Source of the DNA: Psoroptes ovis
Lineage: Eukaryota; Arthropoda; Arachnida; Sarcoptiformes; Psoroptidae
Direction: 5' to 3'
NCBI GenBank assembly: GCA_002943765.1
Contig: PQWQ01000001.1
Span: 3,197,501 to 3,261,500, forward strand
DNA: 64,000 nucleotides
Shown: positions 23,222-33,982 of the stretch, one piece after another
Layout of the letters: each line of letters opens with the position of its first letter
Position numbering within the stretch: position 1 is the stretch's first letter
Program-made: the position numbers and the translations under genes
The notes under the pieces: generated by a model
Database searches by the model: none
What the model saw: only the letters and a program-made list of their open reading frames with translations
Told to the model about the DNA's origin: nothing

Positions 23222-24372
23222 AATATATTAAATCATCATCAAAATTTTCATTTTTATTTATTCAATGAATTTGATTATTAGTCAATCAATCAATTTATCG
23301 ATTTTTTTTCTACTTTACTTTTGCCAATCATTCACAACAATTATTAATGAATGTAAAAAATATTAATAGAGAAAACAAATTTCGAATTGGAATAACAAGA
23401 TAGAAAATATTACATTTTCAAAATAATACAAAAATCTATTATTATCGATGCAAATTCATTGTTTTAAAATTATTTTAATCTATCCGCTTGCTTTGTGGAA
23501 ATTTTCTATATATTTCTCTTTTTTAATTTTAAATTCTTAATTTAGAATTTAAATTATTTACTTTTAATTTTGTAATTTTATTTATTTAATCATATTTAAT
23601 TTAGTATTTATAATTATTTTTTCATTTTTGAGTCCAAAAAATAATGAAAAAAATAAACAAAACTCTCCCTCCCACCCTCGCTCTCCCTTTTGGGTTAATC
23701 AACAAAAGACGTGTTCAAAAAAAAAAAAAAATTGCCCAATTCATACTTAGAAAGTTATTTTTCAAGTGCATCGTTTTTTCCTAATAATTTTTTGCAACGT
23801 ATGAAATCATAGTCATTGATACCTGCTCTTTTTTTCCAGTGTAATTTCGTTAAGCTTTTATTTTAATTTTTTTTTGTTTTTGTTTGTGAGGTTCAATAAC
23901 ATTTGCATTTGTTGCCAAATCAACTGCGTTTTTTCAATGTTCAATCATCATTACTACGACTGAAATAGAAAATATTGCGTTTAAAGAATATTCTTGCGTA
24001 AAAATTGTCATTTGAAACTAATGAAAAAAAAAATTGGCGAAGAAAAATTTCAATTTGGCTACCAAACTTCTAATATTTCGCATGTATTTCAATGAATCAG
24101 TCGATAAAATATATTCAACTCTGATTATTTTTTCTATTATTCAAATTTTTCCATTCTAAGTTGAATAATTCAAAATAAAATCAACATTCTTATTTCATTT
24201 GTTTATTAATAATTATGAAAATAATTTCATATTTTATTTAGTTTGAAAATTTCATTTGAGAAACAATCATTAATTATTGAACGCACAATATTTTATTATT
24301 TATTCCAGCTAATTTATAAAATTATTTATTGATATTTGAATTTTATTGAAACAATTCATCAATTCTATAAAA
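23222..24372. promoter_or_regulatory. Divergent promoter region ZC3H10/DDI1
   Basis: This 1.15-kb spacer lies between two gene starts on opposite strands. It is mostly AT-rich with one C-rich pyrimidine tract at 23659-23690, which forms a G-quadruplex motif on the minus strand. A 14-nt A-run follows at about 23717. I saw no TATA box next to either start. Confidence 0.45.
23667..23687 (-). promoter_or_regulatory. Canonical G-quadruplex motif
   Basis: On the minus strand this reads four G3 tracts with loops of 7, 1 and 1 nt (GGG N7 GGG T GGG A GGG), meeting the G3N1-7 rule. It is on the ZC3H10 coding strand, about 450 bp upstream of its ATG. Formation in vivo is untested. Confidence 0.6.
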
Positions 24373-25767
24373 ATGAAATTGACAATCACAACATTGACTG
24401 ATTTAATTGTCCATTTGGATGTATCCGGTGATATGGAATTGGAAAATTTCAAAGCATTATGTTCATTAGAAACTAATATTGACAGTGAAAACATTTCAAT
24501 TTATTTTAATGGTCAGCTGTTGCAAGAACAAAATAAAACATTATCATCATACGGTGTACAAGATGGAGATATGTTATTAGTGAAAGAAGATCGTAATATT
24601 AATCAATCATCATCTTTACATAATCCTGGATTTCTTAACCAACAGCAACAACAGCCTCAATTGGATTTTTCATCCATTCAAGTGCCTAATCATTTGTTAC
24701 AAAATGCACGTCTTGAAGCTGAAAATATATTCGCTACCCTTCGTTCCAATCCTAAACAAATAGCAACGCTGAGAATAAACAATCCTCGTTTAGCTGAAGC
24801 ATTCGATAAAGGCATCGAAGAATTTGTAAAAGTACTACGCATACAACAAGAGGCACGAGCTAAAGAAGACCAACGTCGCATTCGTATGTTGATGGCCGAT
24901 CCGTTCGATTCCGAAGCACAACAAATGATTGCGGAAGAAATACGCCGACAACAAATTGATTCAAATATGGAAACAGCAATGGAATATTTGCCCGAAAGTT
25001 TTGCTGAAGTAACAATGTTATATATTAATTGCAAAGTGAATAGATTTCCAATCAAAGCATTCGTCGATTCAGGTGCTCAATCCACAATCATGAGCAAAGC
25101 ATGTGCAGAACGTTGTAATATATTACGTTTGATTGATAATCGTTGGTCAGGTATTGCTCGTGGTGTTGGTACACAAAAAATTTTAGGCAAAATACATCTA
25201 GTGCAATTAGAAATTAATGGCGTATTTGTACCATGTTCATTCACAATCCTCGAACATCAACCAATGGATATGTTACTTGGTTTAGATATGCTTAGACGTT
25301 ATCAATGTTCGATTGATCTCAAATCAAATGTTTTACGAATCGGTACAACTGGAACTGAAACACCATTCTTATCTGAAAGTGAAATACCGAAATTTTCACG
25401 TATAAATATGACCGATGATTTAACACAAGATGATGTACAAAAAGCCATACAAGAATCATTAAAAGAATCATCATCAGCCAGTGGATCGCAAACACCATCC
25501 GCATCAACATCTGGTCATCAAACAAGTAAATTTATTTCTGATAATTTTATTTTGATAAATTGATTCCATTTTTTATCACCAATAGGATCAGGCAGTAATA
25601 GCAGTACAGGATCACGACATTCAGAGGCCGACATACAAGAACTGGTATCGATGGGTTTCAATCGTGAACAAGTACTGAATGAATTAGATGCATTTAATGG
25701 CGATAAAAATCAAGCAATCGCTGCATTATTTGCTAAATCAATTGTCGTTCCAGATAATTTAAAATAA
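24373..25767 (+). CDS. DDI1 ubiquitin-shuttle aspartic protease, 2 exons
   Basis: DDI1 proteins carry ubiquitinated cargo to the proteasome and cleave heavily ubiquitinated substrates such as Nrf1-type factors, using a retropepsin-like dimeric protease. Exons are 24373-25525 and 25586-25767, with a 60-bp GT...AG intron and 444 residues. The ATG at 24373 starts the ubiquitin-like domain directly (MKLTITTLTD, about 1-73). A helical linker with EAENIFATLRSNP follows. The retropepsin domain (about 215-340) has FVDSGAQSTIMS with the catalytic Asp near 232, and MDMLLGLDMLRRYQC. The Ser-rich linker carries a UIM-like stretch DVQKAIQESLKESSS. Exon 2 encodes the UBA domain (EADIQELVSMGFNREQVLNEL, cut to EADIQELVSMGF here as its start). 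Domain order is Ddi1/Rngo-like and complete. AATAAA lies at 25830-25835. Confidence 0.96.
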
Positions 25768-26581
25768 TAATTATTACAACTATTTTATTAATTTGAATAT
25801 CTGCATTGTAACATATATATTTAAATGATAATAAATTTAAGCTAAATGGAACAAAAAATTGGAAACAAAAATCATATTCAAAAATTTTGATTTTTTTACT
25901 GATGAAATTTTTCTCTCTCAGAGAAATTTCTTTTTGTATAATTCACATATGAATATCTGGACTGATTTACTCTTTTTTATTTTTATTTTTTTTTCTGGTA
26001 AAATTAATAAAAATGCTCCAAATTTCCACCTGAATTTCATTAATAAATGTTATATAAACATTGAAGATGAAAAAAAAAGAAAATGATGAAATTGAATTTT
26101 TTTCTGAATTGATGTTTATATAAAAATCACACAGGATTTTTTTCCCCACAGATTTCTTTGAAATCGGAAGGAATTGGGATTTTAATCTAATTTTCACATA
26201 ATAATTAAGTAATGATAATAGCTAAAAAATGTAACTGTGCTGTATTCATCGGAAGAAAAATGATAATTAAATGAATAGAAAAATTTTTCACATCAAAATT
26301 AATTTCCCATTTGATTATGAACGATGAATAAATATTGAAATATAAATATTTTGATAATGAAAACAATGAATCACAACGTTAATTCCGTTCAAAAATTGGT
26401 TAAATTCAAAATTTTAAAACGCAGGTCTAAAAGTATTCAGGTAATCATCATTCGAATATGAATCGACTATAAATACGATGTTACAATCTTTCAATCACAG
26501 TTTGATTGTTAAATAGTTTTAAAATCACGAAAATTTCCACTGAAACTTCAATTATTAAATCAGCAAATTTTCTCGACTATT
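25768..26581. other. Intergenic, DDI1 3' UTR and prepropeptide promoter
   Basis: The left end holds the DDI1 3' UTR with AATAAA at 25830-25835. The right end holds a TATA box at 26468-26475. The middle is AT-rich and without visible genes. Confidence 0.5.
26468..26475 (+). promoter_or_regulatory. TATA box of the secreted prepropeptide gene
   Basis: TATAAATA lies 107 nt before the ATG at 26582. A CA-containing initiator-like TCAATCACAGTT begins about 24 nt further on, giving a normal TATA-to-start spacing. Confidence 0.5.
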
Positions 26582-27092
26582 ATGTCAAAATCTTCAAAAA
26601 TGGCTCTCATGATGTTTCAAATAACATTTTCATTTGTTTTAATATTATCAATAACAACATCATCATTGATTGTGAATGCATTATCCTATGATAATTATAA
26701 TCGTGAAGAAATCGAGGAATTACTATCACGAATTCGGAATAATTTGAATAATAATCAAGATTATATGCCACCAACAAAATATCCACTCAGTAAGTTTGAA
26801 TATTATTATTTCATTCTATTTCATCAATTATATTGATTGTAATTCCAACATTGGTTTAGATATGGATGATTATTATTATCTGCTCAATGGTCCAACATCA
26901 TTACAACGTTCATTGCTATCTGAACAATCGATACCATTTTTATCGAGTCAAATCAAGAGAGATTTCAGTAAAAAGCAAAAAAGTCGAGACATATTGCGTG
27001 GATTAGCCGTCAAACGTAATGAGATTATCAATCCGCTACCGCAGTCATCATCATCATCATCATCATATCAAATAAAAGAAAACAAATATTAA
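26582..27092 (+). CDS. Small secreted prepropeptide, neuropeptide-like, 2 exons
   Basis: Exons 26582-26789 and 26860-27092 (70-bp GT...AG intron, donor A|GTAAGT) give 146 residues. I do not recognise the family. The first 33 residues form a clear signal peptide (hydrophobic MFQITFSFVLILSITTSS core, small residues before the cut). The rest lacks cysteine, is rich in Asn, Ser and Tyr, and has basic processing sites: KR at 102-103, KK at 107-108 and KR at 121-122. Cleavage would release DFSKKQKSRDILRGLAV and a C-terminal piece starting NEIINPLPQ. No Gly precedes the KR sites, so amidation is not predicted. It has its own TATA box and converges on the Diedel-like gene 122 bp away. It is probably a regulatory peptide precursor, but a simple secreted protein cannot be excluded. 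Confidence 0.7.
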
Positions 27093-27214
27093 ATTCATCA
27101 TCATTATTTTAAAAAATATTATTTCATTAAAAAATTCAAAATTAAAATCATGACAAAAAATATAACTAATCTAAACATTTGAGAAGAAAAAAAAAATTTA
27201 CAAAATTAATTTTC

Positions 27215-27535
27215 TTAAAAATTATTAATCACATCATCATTATTATCAGGAATAGCCATATTATCGATTTCAGTGAATGGTCGTTGTTGTCTACATGCTG
27301 AACAATTACAACCAATTAAATTACATTCATCAATACCACAATATGGTGTAGGTTTGGTACAATCAGCACATAATGTTTGTAATTCATTATTACCAGAACA
27401 ATTATAAATTTTTACACGATGACAACATTGATTGCAATTAATCATATTGAATGATGATATTATTATTATCATCATCAATGATAATGTTAATGTTATCAAT
27501 TGAAAATGGATTAGTTTTGATTTTTGTGAAAACAT
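27215..27535 (-). CDS. Diedel-like secreted cysteine-rich protein
   Basis: A single-exon frame of 106 residues runs from the ATG at 27535. A signal peptide spans about residues 1-35 (LITLTLSLMMIIIISSF core). The mature part begins near a CC pair (QCCHRVKIYNC) and contains the pattern CADC...YCGIDECNLIGCNC..C. That YCG-x3-CN-x2-GCNC block matches the Diedel family. Diedel is a circulating Drosophila cytokine that restrains the IMD immune pathway, with relatives in some insect DNA viruses. Here the cysteines are spaced slightly differently and the tail is acidic (DNNDD). The assignment rests on the cysteine motif only, so function in this animal is inference. It is convergent with the prepropeptide gene and divergent from the VAMP gene. 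Confidence 0.72.
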   Translation of the reverse strand: MFSQKSKLIHFQLITLTLSLMMIIIISSFNMINCNQCCHRVKIYNCSGNNELQTLCADCTKPTPYCGIDECNLIGCNCSACRQQRPFTEIDNMAIPDNNDDVINNF

Positions 27536-28104
27536 TTTCACCAAAAATCAAAGAAAAAACCAAAATATAATGTTTTTTTTGCGAAATGATTCCGAATTAA
27601 TAAAATAAATTAAAAATTTGAGCAAAATAAAAGAATGAACTTGATTCAATATGCAAATTGAATATTAAAAAAAATTGATTAGATAATTTTAAAAAAATAA
27701 GATAAATGAAAAAATTCAAAAATTTTAAATTTTTTTTCATCATTCAAAACATACGTGTCGTAATTTTTTTGTTTTTGTTTAATTTTTGTTTATTTTACAA
27801 ATGACAGATATGCGTAATTATTTTACAGATTTCGTTGTTATTTTTGATTAATCATATTTGATTTCAACATGAGCAATGGAATAAAAAACTCCTCGATAAA
27901 TTTCGTAAAATTGATTTGATCATTATTATCATTGAAATCAGCTTGAATTATTATTCATAATAACCAAACGATCAATTAATAATAATATTTGTTGATTTAG
28001 TTTGAAGAAGATTGCAATATTTTTGTTTGTTTGTTAGCAATTGTTTAAAAATAAATTGAACATAATTTATTATTTTTCGCTTTGAAAAATTTTGAATCCA
28101 CAAA
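27536..28104. promoter_or_regulatory. Divergent spacer between Diedel-like gene and VAMP
   Basis: This 569-bp AT-rich spacer must hold both promoters. I see no TATA box at the usual distance and no other motif I can support. Confidence 0.35.
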
Positions 28105-28639
28105 ATGTCTTCAGTACCAAAAAATAATATCGATTATACACCTGTAAATGTAAGATTATTAATTGTTTTTTGGATGAAATCAATTCTTTTTTGGTCTAAT
28201 TTTCTTGTGTTTATCACTACGATGATCAGATGGAAGATCCTGATGAAAAATCTTCGGCTACCGAACAACGTAATAATAAAATAAATAAAAATGATAATGA
28301 TAAAATTGAAAAAATTCAGCAACATGTAAATGAAGTATCGGATATTATGCAAATGAATATTGATAAAATATTACAACGTGGTACAAATTTAGAAAATTTA
28401 GAAGATCGTTCACAACATTTATCCGAATATTCAACAGAATTTCGTGCCGGTGCACGTCGTGTGCAACGAACAATGTGGTGGAAAAATATGAAACTAAACA
28501 TTATCATTGGTTTAGTTGTTGCCATTGTTATTATCATTATAATTGGTAAATTATTTATAATTTAATATACTGAACGGTTGATTGTTATTTAATTATTTTT
28601 TTATTTTAGTGTCTTTAACATCGAAGTAATCATTTTATT
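28105..28639 (+). CDS. R-SNARE, VAMP8/endobrevin-like, 3 exons
   Basis: Vesicle SNAREs pair with syntaxin and SNAP25-type partners to drive membrane fusion. Exons 28105-28149, 28230-28545 and 28620-28639 (introns 80 and 74 bp, GT...AG) give 126 residues. After a short polar N terminus, the SNARE helix spans about residues 39-100 (DKIEKIQQHVNEVSDIM..ILQRGTNLENLEDRS). The zero-layer Arg is in LQRGTNLE. The juxtamembrane RTMWWKNMK and a C-terminal Ile/Val anchor end in VSLTSK. ILxRGxNLExL and WWKN fit VAMP8 best, with VAMP4 and synaptobrevin as alternatives. The third exon encodes only the last six residues. It is complete with nothing broken. Confidence 0.93.
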
Positions 28640-28897
28640 TTCATATTGCTCACACGGTTTCAAATTATCGAATCTGATATGTAATTTTGTCTTATTATTG
28701 TAATTGTAATTTTTTTCGCAATTAAAATTTCTGCCAGAATTTCATAAGAAGAAAATAATTATTCTTATTTACTTACATTCAATTCCTTCTTTTTTTATAT
28801 ATTATTCATTTTAATTAAACATTGTACGTATAATTTGTTTCTATATTTTTTTATGGATATATTAAAAAAGAGAATCATTTGAAAAAAAATTCATGTT

Positions 28898-29536
28898 TCA
28901 ATTATTGATATTGATACATACATAAAGTACATCGACTGGATAATTATATTTTCTTCCATAATGTATGGCCAATTTTTTCGCAATCACCATATAATGATTG
29001 ACAATATACGGTGTTAATCTAACACTTTGATAATGATCGTCAAGTGGTTTTTTCATCACAGTCGTATGATGATGATGATGATGATGATGTGTATATTTAG
29101 ATTTTTCATCTTCATATTGTGCTGATTGATTATCATTAATTAATTGAGGTTTTGATGGTTCATTACTATATATGCTATTGATGTTATTATAATTGTTATT
29201 ATTATCATATGCTAATTGATTTCCATTCAAATTTGAATCATAAATGGACGGTATTTTGGCCGGTATATCAGTATCATATGCAGGATGTAAGCTATAAAAA
29301 CCGGCAACAACTCTTGGTAAAAATTTTGGCAATTTTTTCGCACCACTCAATAGTATTGTAGATGATAGGCGAAATCTGATCAATAGTGTCAATAATAAAA
29401 ATAATATTGATTTTGATTTAGTTTTGAAAGTAAATTTAAATATAATCGATGATAATATCGATGGATACATTTTGAGTGAAAAAATGAAATGAAATGCAAA
29501 AATTTCAAAAAACAAGATGTTTTTATTTAAATACAT
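28898..29536 (-). CDS. Unrecognised membrane or secreted protein with His tract
   Basis: This is an open frame of 212 codons from an ATG at 29536; a second ATG 22 codons in is an alternative start. I do not recognise it. The N-terminal 65 residues contain two hydrophobic segments (around 8-20 and 43-60), so a signal anchor is likely. Then comes a non-repetitive stretch KKLPKFLPRVVAGFYSLHPAYD, an Asn/Tyr-rich low-complexity part, an eight-His tract, and a C-terminal block RLTPYIVNHYMVIAKKLAIH with mixed composition. The non-repetitive blocks argue for a real gene. It is convergent with the VAMP gene, 258 bp between stops. Introns could be hidden within it. Confidence 0.5.
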   Translation of the reverse strand: MYLNKNILFFEIFAFHFIFSLKMYPSILSSIIFKFTFKTKSKSILFLLLTLLIRFRLSSTILLSGAKKLPKFLPRVVAGFYSLHPAYDTDIPAKIPSIYDSNLNGNQLAYDNNNNYNNINSIYSNEPSKPQLINDNQSAQYEDEKSKYTHHHHHHHHTTVMKKPLDDHYQSVRLTPYIVNHYMVIAKKLAIHYGRKYNYPVDVLYVCININN

Positions 29537-32500
29537 GCGATTTCAGAAGGAAAAAAGATTACTGTAGATCTTTAATTTCATATTGCATCATAAACACTTT
29601 CTATTTTATCCATATGAGAAACACAAAATAACTGTACATAATTCATGTTGAAAGAACCTAAAAGTAAGATTATAACATTTTTGAATAACAACAAATTACA
29701 ATTGAATTACAATTCACTTTCTAAAAAATCGATTTTCTCTAGCCCCATCCAAAAAAAATTCTCTTCATTTGTTTTCAATTTCAATCGAGAAAACAAAAAA
29801 AAAAAAAAAAAATTTCCATGTGGAAAATGGTCCTAATATTGGAAGCATAAATCATGATAAAAGATCAAAAAAAATAAAAAATAAAAATCCAAGATAATTA
29901 TGATGTCGATCATGATGACACCAATCATTGATATACACTTTATTTATAAATATAAATGAATGTTTAGGGCAAAATTCATAACAACCTAACAGTAAAACAA
30001 AAATGAAATATGATGAAAGAAATAAAATTACTGCAACAATATGATGAGTGAATGATTATGAAGATGGTAGATGATGATTATCATTATTTTGGTATTTTGT
30101 TATCTTTCAATAATAATTGGTGACATCTAATAATTTGTAAAATGGTGAAATTGAAAAATTGGAAACACTTTTCTAGTTGAAAATAGAAGGTTTTTTTTTG
30201 GTATTTATATTCAATAAATAGAATAGAAAGTACACAATTGATAATAATTTGTAAGAGAAAATGAATTTTTGTGTCAGAACTGAACATTAATAATTGTCGA
30301 TCATCAGTGAACATTGTCATTATTCCCATTTCTGGTAATGATCTAAATATTGTCAAAATTTCACCCAAAAAAATGATAATAAATTATAACAGACTACTTG
30401 TTGATCATAATCAATTGTTTTTTTATTGTAAAAATAACAAAAAATGAAGATTAATAATTGATATGATCAATTTGAAAAAAAAACAAATACAATTGTGCAT
30501 AATTGAATGAATAAATTTAAATGGAAATTCGTCTTTAAATATCTTTGAATAATAATTTTACTTTTCATTTTCAATAATCGAAAAAAATGATAATTATTCG
30601 TTTGTGTATCAGTCTTCAGTCTATGTGTTACAGTGATCTTATTCTTAAAATGTATATTTATTGTCTGAACATTTTTCAATCATTTTCTTTGTTTCAACTA
30701 AGAAGTAGTTGTTAGTTTTTCAGATGTCTGAGCCATAATCCATGAATCATTTCAAATAAATGCAACTTGTAAAATAATGATAAACTTTCTGGAAAAGACA
30801 AGGTCTGAATCAATCAATCGATTGATTGGAATGAAATGAATTTTTCATTCATTCATTCTGAATTGTGAATTGACGAATAGATTGACAATAATTAATCGAT
30901 AGTTGTTATCAAATCGAACAACGATGAATTTATTGCCATAACAGAATTGTTTTCATTATAATCATAATAATAATGATAATAATCATAATAATAATGATTC
31001 GATCATTAATAACAACAAATTCAATGAATAGAATTTGTTATTCGTTAAAATAATGATTTATTAATTTATAAATATAGAAAATTATCATTATTTCATGATG
31101 ATTCATTGATTGTGATTTTTATTTTATAATATCCATTTGTTTTTTTTCTTTTCATTCACATTGATCGTTAATTATTAATATTGTTATTATTATCTTTACA
31201 ATTATGAGAAATATCAAGTTTTTTAAATGTTTTCATCAACAATTATATTATCACATAGGGGAACATTATTGTTATCATTTGATTAATGTTTTCTAACACT
31301 GAATCAAGTTAATGATAATGGGTAAAAATGATTTTAAATTTTTTTCTTTTTCAAACCAATTAAAAAATAAAACATTCATATTGAAATGAAAGCCAAATAT
31401 TTCGAAATAAAAGCCCAAAAAAATTTCAAATTTTCGACCCTGGAAAAAATAAATTTTTGTTACGGGAATCAATTCCAATTGAATCGTGATCTAATGATCT
31501 AATGATCATCAGATGTTTTACATTATTTGTCGGTAATCGTTGCCATTGCCTTTATTGAAGCTCTTTTGAAGCATGATGTGATTCAATGTGATTTCATTCA
31601 GCACAATCATACTTCAGAAGTGAAATGATTGCAGGCATATATTTTTATCAACTAAAACAAATTGATAACCGAACCGAAACGAAAAAAAAACAAAATTATC
31701 ATTTGTCGATGATATTTTCAAAAAAAAATCATTTCAATAAATTACAGCAACAGCAGCAGCAGCAACGACTACAGCAACAGCATCAGCAACAACAGGATCC
31801 AAGTCATTGATCCATTAAATTATTAATAAAAATACAAAGTGATGAATTTATTATGATGATGATGATGATCAGTATATGTGTCTAGCATATGGCTGTCCAA
31901 TGTCTGCGTGTGTGTGTTTATGCATAAGTTTTACCACATGAAAAATTCAATTTCAATTCAAAATAAAAATTATCGTTTGAAAATATCATTTTGCCAAGCC
32001 AAATTGAAAATTGACAATCAATTTTCTTTAAAAAAATTTCAATTCGCAAAATGAATTTGAAAAAAAACATATTTATCTATGATATATGAACATATGTGAA
32101 TGAGAGAGAGAGTGAAAAATGATGTATATTAGTCGAAATTAATTTTTGTTTCTTTAAAAAAAAATTGAATATAATTCAAAATTTCAGACATTATTCTTGT
32201 TCATAATGATAATTGTACAATGATGTGAAAAAAAAGGAAAAAAAAATTCAGGATCTCCGGCTACTTGAGTTCATTTCAATGCGATATGATAATGAATGAA
32301 TTTGAGTATTTGAATTTGTTCAATTTGTTTTTAAATGTTTTCTTTCTTGGCTGCCGACAAATAATGAAACATTACAAAAATGAAAGATGTTTCAATATGA
32401 ATTTTTTGGGATCTAAGATTTAACATTTAAGAGTTAATCAAACATTTGTATCATTGATATTGCTATGCACTTAAATACAATGAGATTTACCAAATTTGAA

Positions 32501-32896
32501 TAGTGTAGATATGAATGAGTCTGATAAAATAATGATAATAATGTCAAATTAAAATCAATAAACGTCATCATCGAGATTTATATACCAAATGGACATTAGT
32601 ATGTGATAATGATGAAATTTTTCATTTTATTATCACATTATATTTGAGCTTTTGATCATAGAAAATGATAAAATCTATCGATCGATTGATTTCAAATTTC
32701 AAATATCAAATCAACTTTATTTAATTCGATATTTTTCTCTGTTTTCGGTATTGATTTTAATTTTTCAATTCTTTAATTTCATTTTTCATTTCCTTTTTTT
32801 TCTTATTTTTCTCAACATACAAATACATAGACATTAACTCAGAAATCATTCACATTATTGTTCATATTCATCTAAAATTTTCTTTACAAGCATTCC
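29537..32896. other. Intergenic stretch left of the LINE
   Basis: I see no supported gene. The stretch is AT-rich, with an A-run near 29800, ATA/AAT repeats around 30960-31010 including a 21-bp tandem duplication, and a CAG/CAA run at 31746-31795 that gives a chance poly-Gln frame. It ends at the LINE target duplication. Confidence 0.5.
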
Positions 32897-32906
32897 AGAG
32901 TATCAA
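32896..32906 (+). repeat. 5' target-site duplication of the LINE
   Basis: CAGAGTATCAA here recurs exactly at 37185-37195, just after the TCA tail of the LINE. A 10-11 bp direct repeat flanking both ends marks the insertion boundaries. Confidence 0.7.
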
Positions 32907-32941
32907 AATAAAAAATTTCGAAAAAAAAATTTTTTTTTAAT

Positions 32942-33982
32942 ATGTCAAACTTTGATAAAAATATTCAATTAGGCCACGAATGGGCCAAGTTTTTGGAAAA
33001 ATTATCGAACGTGCACGGTAACACGAATATTTCTGGTTACAAAAAGGAGCTGGCTGCTTGTTCTGTATTCATTCAAACTTTAATGACATCGGCACAATTG
33101 GAAATCAAGAGTCTTAAATCCTCGATTCAAACTAAAGATACAAAACCATCATACACTCAAGTAGTTAAAAATGATATCAAAAAGAAGACTGAACATATTT
33201 GCATTCTAGAACCAGATAATAATGCTCAAATCGTCGATTCGAAACAAACACTATCGTGCATGAAAGGGGTTTTTTCATCAAATCAATTGGCGAATTCTGG
33301 CATCAAAATGAAAAAAGTGATTCCAATAAGGAACAAGAAAGTTATCATTAAATGTGAAGAAAAGAAAGATTGTTTGCATTTACGAGAACAATTGAACAAC
33401 CTAAAATGTGGTCTTAAAATAAATATCCCGAGTAAAAGACATCCTACGTTTCAAATATTGGGCATTGAGTTGGATATTGATGATGAACAGATCGTCAATT
33501 ATATATTGAAGCAGAATGAAGAAATTAAAAATCTTTTGAATGATGAAAGACAATTTATTAAGAAAATACGTAGTAAAACTGACCGGGTAGGAACCAAGTA
33601 TATGATTTTTGAAGCTTCTCCACTAGTGTGGCAAAAATGTATTGAGCTTGGTCAATTATTTATTGGTTATAAATGTTGCACTGTAAAAGATTATCTTTCG
33701 GTAACGCAATGTTTTCAGTGTTTACGCTTCGGGCATCCGATGAAATATTGCAAAAACAAGCCCGTTTGCTGCAAATGTCAAGGCGAACATCTTTCACGTA
33801 CTTGTTCTGCAGCATCGACTTCAACATCTGATTCATCACCAACATGCACGAATTGTATATATCGCAACACAATAAATCCAAGAAAAGTTGTCTGCATTAA
33901 ACATTCAGTTTTTGACAAAAACTGCAATGAATACAAAATCGCCTTGGAACGCATCAAATCCAATATTGATTATGGATACTAG
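32942..33982 (+). CDS. LINE ORF1, Gag-like RNA-binding protein
   Basis: This intact 346-residue frame encodes the LINE nucleocapsid-like protein that coats the element RNA. The N-terminal half is Lys-rich and coiled-coil-like. The middle (LGIELDIDDEQIVNYILKQN..) resembles the RRM-like part of Jockey/R1-type ORF1 proteins. Two zinc knuckles lie near residues 258-282: CFQCLRFGHPMKYC (CX2CX4HX4C) and CCKCQGEHLSRTC (CX2CX3HX4C). Two more Cys (CTNC) follow. The ORF1 stop TAG at 33980-33982 overlaps the start of ORF2 (ATG at 33972), a typical non-LTR layout in which ORF2 is translated by reinitiation or coupling. Confidence 0.88.
   Translation: MSNFDKNIQLGHEWAKFLEKLSNVHGNTNISGYKKELAACSVFIQTLMTSAQLEIKSLKSSIQTKDTKPSYTQVVKNDIKKKTEHICILEPDNNAQIVDSKQTLSCMKGVFSSNQLANSGIKMKKVIPIRNKKVIIKCEEKKDCLHLREQLNNLKCGLKINIPSKRHPTFQILGIELDIDDEQIVNYILKQNEEIKNLLNDERQFIKKIRSKTDRVGTKYMIFEASPLVWQKCIELGQLFIGYKCCTVKDYLSVTQCFQCLRFGHPMKYCKNKPVCCKCQGEHLSRTCSAASTSTSDSSPTCTNCIYRNTINPRKVVCIKHSVFDKNCNEYKIALERIKSNIDYGY

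Noticed and set aside
30959..31000. Repeated ATAATAATGAT units as a CRISPR-like or satellite array
   Set aside because: There are only two imperfect copies of a 21-bp AT-rich unit, and the genome is eukaryotic. It is ordinary simple-sequence slippage.
31625..31810. 61-codon frame with a poly-Gln run
   Set aside because: It is a CAG/CAA simple repeat in AT-rich DNA with no conserved flank, so it is likely chance.
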